DNA of 13,155 nt from Thermococcaceae archaeon (lineage in GTDB: Archaea > Methanobacteriota_B > Thermococci > Thermococcales > Thermococcaceae). The notes beneath the pieces are model-generated. The model saw nothing but the letters and a program-made list of their open reading frames with translations. It was not told the DNA's origin and did not search any database. Within the stretch, counting starts at the first letter, position 1. Every line of letters starts with the position of its first letter. Below are positions 7,403-13,155 of this stretch, in pieces. The position numbers and the translations under genes were made by a program. The DNA lies in NCBI GenBank assembly GCA_027064745.1, contig JAMOPD010000183.1, positions 1-13,155 of the forward strand, given 5' to 3'.

Positions 7403-8528
7403 AGAGGCAATAGTGGGTATCGATATTGGGTCTTCTCATATAAAAACTATTATTCTAGATGAAACAAATTTTAACGAGAGTATAATATTTATCTATCCTA
7501 TATGGGCCATTGCAGAAAATGCAGGAATTAAGAGTAAAAAAGAGGAACTAATTTTTCAGGCCGTAACCACCACGCTAAGAAAACTTCGGGAGCAGTATCG
7601 ATTTGTTCATGCCAACGTTGTAACCTCCTTAGAAGCTGCGTTTCCATTTTTGGATGCAATATCACGGCTTAAATCAATTGAAAAGAACTTATCAAACGTT
7701 AACCTTTATACTGTTACAAGTGACCTCATGGTTGCTCCAGTGGAGAATGTTGCATATCCAAATCGAATGTCGTCCATTAAGAGCATTCAATACATAGCTA
7801 AAAAGATTCTCAAAGATGGCATCTTAGTGCACATGAATTCAGCATCGACAGTTATTGTGCCGGTGGTAAATGGTGCATCAATAGAGCAGAAGATTCACTA
7901 CAGTTCTGGGATAGGATTGTGGGTAGGTGCATTACTCACTCCTATATTTCAGATCTCTCACAAATGTATCCTATTTGGAGATGAATTTTTAACATCCCCT
8001 TCAAATGTGTATTTATACGATATCCTTCAAAACATTTTGCCTGAGCAGAAGCTTCAAGCCATATTAGAGATCTACAACGTACCGATTCAACTAGAAAAAG
8101 AGAAAGATAAAACGAACAAAAAAGCATCGTACTTCAGGTTATTGCAGTATCTTGGATGTTTCCCGGAGGAAGTGTATCACAACTTAATTCTTGGGAGACC
8201 GTATAACATGGAGAACCAAGTCAAAATTGCATCTTTATATATTTATCATAAATTCCTTGATATAATTTTTGAGAATATACTAAAAGTGCTCTCAAGGGTA
8301 GACATACCTCTTGAGAACCTTGAAATTGTTATGAGCGGTGTCGGGAAGGAATTTGTTCTTCCTGATTCATTGTACCTGTTTAGAAATAAGCTAACGGACA
8401 TTGAAATGTACATTCCAAAGCCATACTGTATAGTCTTGGAAGCTTTTAGCGCTGCCCTTTCACTATATGAGCTTCTTGAGGGTGTAAATCTGAGCAAAGA
8501 AAATATACAGAGGAGGTTTCGACGATGA
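7392..8528 (+). CDS. Divergent ASKHA-fold protein (MfnF/hydantoinase-oxoprolinase-like)
   Basis: This 378-residue protein has an actin/hexokinase-type fold. The first phosphate motif GIDIGSSHIK (9-18) is intact, and an adenosine-type motif IVMSGVGKEF lies at 312-321. GLWVGALLTPIF (175-186) and GDEFLTSPSNVYLYDIL (196-212) match the order of the GELVYTGxLRTPV and EFATxADVYxxLG stretches I associate with the 'H4MPT-linked C1 transfer pathway' group, which from memory includes methanofuran enzyme MfnF. The second phosphate motif, usually DxGSTTTD, reads HMNSASTV (147-154) and lacks the acidic residues, so catalysis may be altered or lost. ATG7392 follows GAGGTGGT at 7379-7386 and overlaps pqqD-like by 11 bases. 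Its role in peptide maturation is unknown; it could activate, assist or regulate. The family assignment is moderately sure. Confidence 0.7.
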   Translation: MKNKEAIVGIDIGSSHIKTIILDETNFNESIIFIYPIWAIAENAGIKSKKEELIFQAVTTTLRKLREQYRFVHANVVTSLEAAFPFLDAISRLKSIEKNLSNVNLYTVTSDLMVAPVENVAYPNRMSSIKSIQYIAKKILKDGILVHMNSASTVIVPVVNGASIEQKIHYSSGIGLWVGALLTPIFQISHKCILFGDEFLTSPSNVYLYDILQNILPEQKLQAILEIYNVPIQLEKEKDKTNKKASYFRLLQYLGCFPEEVYHNLILGRPYNMENQVKIASLYIYHKFLDIIFENILKVLSRVDIPLENLEIVMSGVGKEFVLPDSLYLFRNKLTDIEMYIPKPYCIVLEAFSAALSLYELLEGVNLSKENIQRRFRR

Positions 8529-9295
8529 AAGTAATAAAACGAATCTTAATAATAGCCAAAACACTTATTAAAGATCGGTTTATGTATCCAGAAGCATACA
8601 TCGGTGGTTTGTTCTATTATTCCATAGTGCTTTTTGTAGCGTATTTATATTCACATCTTGGAGGAGGGTTTCTCGGAAACAAAGTCATTCCCTATTATCT
8701 CGCGGGTCTCTTTATGATTTCTCTCATTGCACATGAGACCCCCACCTACAAAAGGTTTTCTGTCTGGAGGGAGGAAATCCTGTCAAAACCCATAACGCCT
8801 GACATATTCTTGGCAGGGTTTTTTGTTGGTGACCTCATAGCTTTTTCCGCTCCTGCACTAGTTGCACTTTCTTTGTTGCTGTTTCCGTTCATTTACCGTT
8901 TGGGAATTTATGACAGCAATCTCTTATTTCTATCTTTAACCATGGCTCTGGTTGCCTCTCTTTCAGTATCTTACTTCTTTGCAGCACTCGGTCTGAGATT
9001 CAGATACGATCCAAATATAGAAACAGCTACAAACCTCTTTATAGCCTTTTTTGCAGGTATTTTTGTTCCCGTGCAATCACTTCCAGCTAAGGTTCATATA
9101 ATCTCCTATATGATCCCTTACACTTGGGCAATTGATTTGTTTAGATATTCCCTTCTGGGCACTCCCACACTTTTCCCTGCTAAAAGCGAAATTATCTACC
9201 TAATGGTAGGTACTGTGATAGCCCTCATTTTGGGACGCCTTTATCTCTATTACACAATTAACGCAATAAGGAAGAGGAAGGTGATAATAAGATGA
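8525..9295 (+). CDS. ABC-2 type permease of the RiPP exporter
   Basis: This 256-residue integral membrane protein has about six hydrophobic segments. It starts with a short basic N-terminus (MKVIKRILIIAKTLIKDRF). The conserved ABC-2 stretch FFAGIFVPVQSLPAKVHIISYMIPYTWAIDLFRY is near residues 177-210, and the C-terminus is basic (RKRKVIIR). It is intact and of normal length. ATG8525 overlaps the ASKHA stop (ATGA) and is preceded by AGGAGGT at 8511-8517. It overlaps the ATPase gene at its other end in the same way, so the three genes are translationally coupled. With the ATPase it should export the finished peptide or give self-protection. There is no peptidase domain, so leader removal must happen elsewhere. 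Confidence 0.88.
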   Translation: MKVIKRILIIAKTLIKDRFMYPEAYIGGLFYYSIVLFVAYLYSHLGGGFLGNKVIPYYLAGLFMISLIAHETPTYKRFSVWREEILSKPITPDIFLAGFFVGDLIAFSAPALVALSLLLFPFIYRLGIYDSNLLFLSLTMALVASLSVSYFFAALGLRFRYDPNIETATNLFIAFFAGIFVPVQSLPAKVHIISYMIPYTWAIDLFRYSLLGTPTLFPAKSEIIYLMVGTVIALILGRLYLYYTINAIRKRKVIIR

Positions 9296-10149
9296 TAACC
9301 TTTGAAGATGTTCACATTTCCTATGGAAAAAATGAGGTTATCAAAGGCATAAGCTTTGAAGTCAATGAAGGGGAAATCTTTGGTATCATTGGACACAATG
9401 GCGCTGGTAAAACGACACTGTTAAGGGCAATGGTTGGGATAATAGCTCCAGATAAGGGAAAAATCCTCGTTAATGGCGTCAATCCCCTCGAAAGAAAGCC
9501 CCAGATTGCTGTACTCTTCGAAAGCACGAAAGGGCAGAGCTTTCTTCGCTTGACTCCTGTTGAGGACTTGGAGTTTTACTCCGCACTCTATGGCGTTGAT
9601 GTGGACAAGGAGAGAATTCACGAGATATTAAAAATTGTGGGATTGTATAGTGCCAAGGATAAGAAGCTTTACACCTTCAGCAGGGGAATGTGGCAACGTC
9701 AATTCCTAGCGAGAGTCTTGCTTCCAGACTTTCCGATAATAGTTCTGGATGAGCCCTGGCTTGGCTTGGACGTTTCGGCACAGAGAGAAACTGTAGAACT
9801 TCTCAAAAGGCTCAAGAAGATGGGGAAGACGATAGTTTTGACGGCCCATGAGATGCCCCTCATTGAAAGAGTCTGCGACAGAATAATGCTCATCAACAAA
9901 GGAAGGAAAGTCATTGAAGGAGGTATCAAAGAGCTTTTAGACAGACTGGAATGGAAGTATGAAGTTTCTATAGTTGGGGACGTTGAGAGTTTAAACCCGA
10001 TCAAACGGGATGGAAAGTTAATATTCTATGTTAAAGATTTGAAAGAATTCCTTCAAAGGCTGGATTTTTCAAAAATTGATGAGATAGACATCAAACCAAT
10101 TTCGCTGGAGGAGGCTTATTTAAGACTCTTAGGTGATAAAAATGATTGA
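9292..10149 (+). CDS. ABC transporter ATPase of the RiPP exporter
   Basis: This 285-residue ATPase is partner of the permease directly upstream. Walker A is GHNGAGKT (34-41), Walker B is PIIVLDEP (D153, E154) and the switch histidine is H186. The signature is unusual, FSRGMWQRQ (129-137) in place of LSGGQ, and DEPW replaces DEPT. The Q-loop position reads FEST without an obvious glutamine. The C-terminal part (about 200-285) ends with the common motif ISLEEAYLRLLG. ATG9292 overlaps the permease stop (ATGA), with GGTGATAA just before. Base composition is intermediate between the AT-rich RiPP genes and the GC-rich genes that follow. Its last 8 bases overlap the next ATPase gene. Confidence 0.9.
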   Translation: MITFEDVHISYGKNEVIKGISFEVNEGEIFGIIGHNGAGKTTLLRAMVGIIAPDKGKILVNGVNPLERKPQIAVLFESTKGQSFLRLTPVEDLEFYSALYGVDVDKERIHEILKIVGLYSAKDKKLYTFSRGMWQRQFLARVLLPDFPIIVLDEPWLGLDVSAQRETVELLKRLKKMGKTIVLTAHEMPLIERVCDRIMLINKGRKVIEGGIKELLDRLEWKYEVSIVGDVESLNPIKRDGKLIFYVKDLKEFLQRLDFSKIDEIDIKPISLEEAYLRLLGDKND

Positions 10150-10822
10150 GGCTCATAATATCGAAAAAGTTTACGAATTCGGAAAAGTTAGGGCACTCCG
10201 GGGCATAAACCTGACCTTTGAGGACGGGAAGTTCTACATTATAGCGGGGGCTTCTGGGAGCGGGAAAACGACTTTGCTCAACATCCTGACGGGCATTGAC
10301 AAGCCCACCAAAGGCAGGGTTATCATTAATGGAAGGGACATCACGGAAATGAAGGAAAAGGAGCTTAGGCGCTACCGCCTGGAAAACTTCGGGATAATAT
10401 TCCAGTTCTTTTACCTTGTGCCCTACCTGACCGGCCTCGAAAACGTCATGCTCCCGATGAGGTACTCCCGGAAAATCGAGAACCCAGAGGAGAGGGCGCT
10501 GGAGCTGTTGAGGCTCGTCAACGCCGAACATTTGAAGGACAAACTGCCCGAACACATGAGCGGTGGAGAAATGCAGAGGATTGCAATCGCGAGGGCTTTA
10601 GTTAATAAGCCGAGATTCCTCTTTGCCGATGAGCCAACCGCCAATTTGGACTGGGAGAACAAGATGAGAATCTGGCGTCTGCTGAGGAGAATAAACGAGG
10701 AAGAGGGCGTTACGGTCATAGCTTCAACTCACGAGAGGGAGTTTTTCGAGTTCGCCGACGTCCTGATAGTCCTCAGGGACGGTGAAGTTCATGAAGTTAA
10801 GGCTCGCCCTGAAAAAACTTAA
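10142..10822 (+). CDS. MacB/LolD-type ABC transporter ATPase
   Basis: This 226-residue ATPase belongs to the group that works with FtsX/MacB-type permeases in outward transport or mechanotransmission. Walker A is GASGSGKT (36-43), the Q-loop glutamine is Q88 (IIFQFF), the signature is MSGGEMQR (139-146), Walker B with D-loop is FLFADEPTANLD (D163, E164) and the switch histidine is H197. ATG10142 follows GGTGAT at 10132-10137; the in-frame GTG at 10133 is part of that site. It overlaps the RiPP ATPase gene by 8 bases and its permease gene by 32. All motifs are intact although its permease is broken. Composition and codon use look like the native GC-rich background. It could be a resident transporter now read through from the RiPP operon, or a self-resistance pump for the peptide. 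Confidence 0.92.
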   Translation: MIEAHNIEKVYEFGKVRALRGINLTFEDGKFYIIAGASGSGKTTLLNILTGIDKPTKGRVIINGRDITEMKEKELRRYRLENFGIIFQFFYLVPYLTGLENVMLPMRYSRKIENPEERALELLRLVNAEHLKDKLPEHMSGGEMQRIAIARALVNKPRFLFADEPTANLDWENKMRIWRLLRRINEEEGVTVIASTHEREFFEFADVLIVLRDGEVHEVKARPEKT

Positions 10823-12360
10823 GCGCAAGAAGAAAAAGGTTGCTATTGTATTCCTGGCGTTTCTCTTTGTAAGCCTCGGTTTCAACTTTACCCTCTCGGC
10901 GGTTGGCAGTATAAGCAAGGCCGTTGAGGATTTTGCCAAGCAGGGGAACGTAGAGCTCGAAGTTGATGGTGTAAGCGTTGAGAACCTAAGTAAATTTGGA
11001 GAGGTCGTGAACTACGTCTACTTTAACAACACAGAGGTGGAGCTCAATGGAAAGGAATACCGGGCATTGGTTGGCTACGGTGAGTTCAAGTCCCTTCACG
11101 TGAAAACCCCTGAAGATGGTGCCGTTGTTTTGGCATTCCTGAGGATAAAGAAGGGCGATAGAATTAAGATTGGGGACAGGGAGTATGAAGTCAGGGCTTC
11201 GTACTACTATCTCTCAGGCGTTCCATTTGTGCTGGTAAATAAAAAGGGTCAACATGATTCCCGCTCTCAACGAGTCTGGATTATCTCTACCCGCTGAAGT
11301 TCGACGTCGTTATCCTGCTCGGCATAGCCTTAATCCTCTCGCTCCCCTACCTCTACGTCTCGGGGATTCGGACGATCGAGGCCCTGCGCTTCACCCCCAG
11401 AAAGAGCTCCCGGCTCAGGTTCTTCGCCGCCTTTTTCGTCGTTTTCTTAGCCTCCTCCTCGGCATACTTTGGCGTCAAGGGGATTGAAAACACACTAACC
11501 CTTGAACTTCCCTATACTATAATCTTGAGGTGTGGGGTGATCCTTCGAAAATAGCGCAGGTTCCCGGGGAGAAGGCCGGCTATCTGAGCGGGCAAAAGGT
11601 CAACGGAATGACCACGGAAATATACTTCTTTGACTATGAAAGCATCTTTGAGAAAACCCTCATCGCCGGCCGGTGGTTCGGGAAGGAAGACGAGGCGGTC
11701 ATTGAGAAGGGCCTCGCGAGGAAGCTCGGCCTGAAGGTGGGCGATACGATTAAAGTCCAGCTTCTCGGGGAAGAGAGGGAATACCGCGTTGTTGGGATAA
11801 GCGACATGTACTTCTACGACTTCAAAGCAGTGTTTCTTCCGAAGATTAACGCTGTCCCAGATAGAGTCGCCTTTCTGAACGCGGAAAACCCGGAGGAGCT
11901 AAAGGAAGAATATGGGCTTGGGCTGAAGGTGCATACCATAGATGATTCGAGGAGGCAGACGGAGAACAACTTGATGCTCTTTAAGGCGGCTGTTTATGGA
12001 GTGATCGGGATAATCTTCCTCATAAGCCTCTTCGCCTTAATCTACCTCGAAATCGAGGGCAACGAAAAGGTTTACGCAACGCTGAAAGCCGTTGGCATTC
12101 CAAATTCCCACATTTGGAGGGAGTTCCTTAAAAAGGTGATGCCCTCATTGGTTATCAGCTCGCTCTTAGCCCTGCCTATAAGTCTCAAACTTGGGGAGCA
12201 CATCGGCAACTTGGTTCTGCCGGTGGAGCTTGGTATGGGTGATTTAGTTAAAGTAGTTCCGCTACTGCTGGTGCTCTACTTCCTCTACGGGGTCTTCATA
12301 GTTCTGCTGACGGAGAGGGCGCTTAACAGGCTTGACGTCGTTAAAGCGCTGAGGAGCTAA
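10791..12360 (+). pseudogene. FtsX/MacB-like ABC permease, three frameshifts
   Basis: This is the permease partner of the ATPase at 10142. ATG10791 follows GGTGA at 10781-10785 and begins MKLRLALKKLKRKKKKVAIV, a basic tail before the first membrane helix. Frame 1 runs to about 11245 and covers an extracytoplasmic domain ending VPFVLVNK. The protein then continues as MIPALNES in a second frame (from 11254) and as LDYLYPLKFDVVILLGIALI in a third (from about 11276), with two helices. It shifts again near 11505-11525 into LEVWGDPSKIAQVPGEK. That last frame runs uninterrupted to 12360 and holds a MacB-like domain (AGRWFGKEDEAVIEKGLARK), a helix near 11990-12050 and the FtsX-type C-terminus with LKAVGIPNSHIWREF. 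The joined product would be about 523 residues. Three separate shifts argue for decay, or for local sequence error. The substrate is unknown. Confidence 0.82.
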
Positions 12361-12369
12361 CGGAGCTTC

Positions 12370-12398
12370 GGGCGGCTTTTCATCCATTTTTTGGTTTT
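12370..12398 (+). terminator. T-rich terminator after the FtsX-like gene
   Basis: T runs at 12377-12380, 12387-12392 and 12395-12398 follow the stop at 12360 on the coding strand, as expected for archaeal intrinsic termination. No strong hairpin is evident. Confidence 0.4.
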
Positions 12399-12442
12399 GG
12401 GCGGTTGGAAAAATTTTAACACCCTGATAACTCCTCGGAGAT

Positions 12443-12458
12443 AAAAAAATTTTATAAA
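12443..12458 (+). promoter_or_regulatory. TATA/BRE promoter of the last gene
   Basis: AAAAAAA followed by TTTTATAAA ends at 12458, about 57 bases before ATG12515 (43 before ATG12501). Transcription would start near 12483. GGAGGT at 12506-12511 would be the ribosome binding site for ATG12515, at a rather short distance. Confidence 0.5.
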
Positions 12459-12514
12459 AATCTTTGTAGTTTCTGTTTAGTGGATGTGGTTTATGGTTTA
12501 ATGTCGGAGGTCGT

Positions 12515-13155
12515 ATGGCGTGGGTGTGCCAGGTGTTTACGCTCGAATCGCTGAAGCTCAAGTGGAACGTGTTCCTGCTCTACGCGGTGGGGTTAGTCCT
12601 TTGTCCCCTCCTCGATGATGCCCGTCTCGTGTTACCCTACTTTGTTGCGGGTTTTATCTTCGTGGCGTTCTCCGGTGATTTCTGGGAGACAGCCCAGGTT
12701 TTTCTCTTCAAGCCCTACAAACGCTCGCGCCTGTTTTTTTGAGCTCTTTCTCTCCCACCTGCTGATTGTTTTCCTTATGATTGGCCCCATTTGCTCTCTT
12801 TGACGTCCGCTCTGTGGTCTTTGCCCTGTTTGCAATTCCCTTCCTCCCGCTGGGTTATCTGACTTCCCTTGCAATTAAGAGTCCCAAAAAGGCCATGACC
12901 GCGGGCATTGTAATTTTTCTCCTGCTCACCTTCGTTCCACCGGGAATCATTCAGCCTAAGGCCCAAGAAAAGGCCCAGAGTGCCCTTGAGATAAGAGCCT
13001 GGAAGACTACGAGGCCAATAAAGAAGAATATGGCAGGCTCGTTACTGAGCTTGAGAGACGTTACTCAAACTACGCCTTCCTTTCTCCCGGTGCACAGCTT
13101 GAGCTCTTCGCGAAGGACGTCGAAACAGGCGACAGTGATGCTTTCCTCAGGCTCT
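12515..13155 (+). pseudogene. Membrane protein (probable ABC permease), frameshifted, partial
   Basis: The product starts MAWVCQVFTLESLKLKWNVF and has a series of hydrophobic segments. The first frame reaches a T7 run at 12734-12740, where PYKRSRLFF stops. A second frame continues as FELFLSHLLIVFLMIGP. A third frame takes over near 12787 with PFALFDVRSVVFALFAIPFL and further helices to about 12985. A fourth reading begins near 12990 (DKSLEDYEANKEEYGRL) and stays open to the window edge. The pieces join naturally as an integral membrane protein with a charged extracytoplasmic region after PPGIIQPKAQEKAQSALE. This resembles ABC-2 type permeases, but I do not recognise a specific family. The N-terminus is uncertain: ATG12501 gives MSEVV in another frame, which could belong to the original protein. 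The 3' end lies outside the window. Confidence 0.65.

Noticed and set aside
11254..11487. Separate 77-residue protein starting MIPALNES
   Set aside because: Only its first residues fit the FtsX-like permease; the rest is Arg/Pro/Leu-rich out-of-frame translation of that gene's membrane segments.
12615..12874. Separate small proteins on both strands
   Set aside because: They are out-of-frame or antisense readings of the frameshifted membrane protein.
1..13155. CRISPR array, tRNA or rRNA gene, or IS transposase
   Set aside because: No regularly spaced repeats, no recognisable tRNA arms or rRNA sequence, and no transposase motif were seen on either strand by reading.

Overview
The window looks like a chromosomal segment of a hyperthermophilic euryarchaeon of the order Thermococcales, most likely Thermococcus. 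The evidence is a long archaeal-type alanyl-tRNA synthetase of typical Thermococcales character, GGTGA/GAGGTGGT ribosome binding sites 4-8 nt before most starts, TATA-box promoters and very tight gene packing. Base composition is mosaic. The alaS end is GC-rich (39 G+C in the 60 bases 1681-1740), while about 4650-9290 is AT-rich (15 of 60 in 6301-6360). Composition rises again through the ATPase gene at 9292-10149 and is high from about 10140 onward.

Layout. 66-2816: alaS, intact. 2885-4731: an ABC-2 type exporter pair; its permease has a one-base frameshift and its ATPase ends in an AT-rich, unfamily-like tail. 4726-5670 (minus): a frameshifted FAD-dependent oxidoreductase of the geranylgeranyl reductase family. 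5671-5848: a divergent promoter region. 5849-10149: a compact gene set that I read as a RiPP (ribosomally made, post-translationally modified peptide) system. It comprises a 28-residue precursor peptide, a radical SAM/SPASM enzyme, a PqqD-type recognition protein, a divergent ASKHA-fold (MfnF/hydantoinase-oxoprolinase-like) protein, an ABC-2 permease and its ATPase. 10142-12360: a MacB/LolD-type ATPase overlapping the RiPP ATPase gene, and an FtsX/MacB-type permease broken by three frameshifts. 12515-13155: a membrane protein gene with three frameshifts that runs off the window.

How it may work. The precursor has a Y-x2-P-x-I-x5-G pattern in its N-terminal half, close to the YxxPxL...G leader element bound by PqqD-like RRE domains in lasso-peptide systems. 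It ends in a short segment containing Tyr18, His23, His25 and Cys26. The likely scheme is that the PqqD protein presents the leader to the radical SAM enzyme, the ASKHA protein has an unknown accessory role, and the ABC pair exports the product. From 5983 to 12360 every gene overlaps the next, so the MacB/FtsX pair may be co-transcribed. No leader peptidase is visible.

Frameshifts are confined to flanking transporter and oxidoreductase genes (about nine in five genes). None is seen in alaS or in the RiPP set through 10822. This suggests either a retained system in a decaying neighbourhood or clustered assembly errors.
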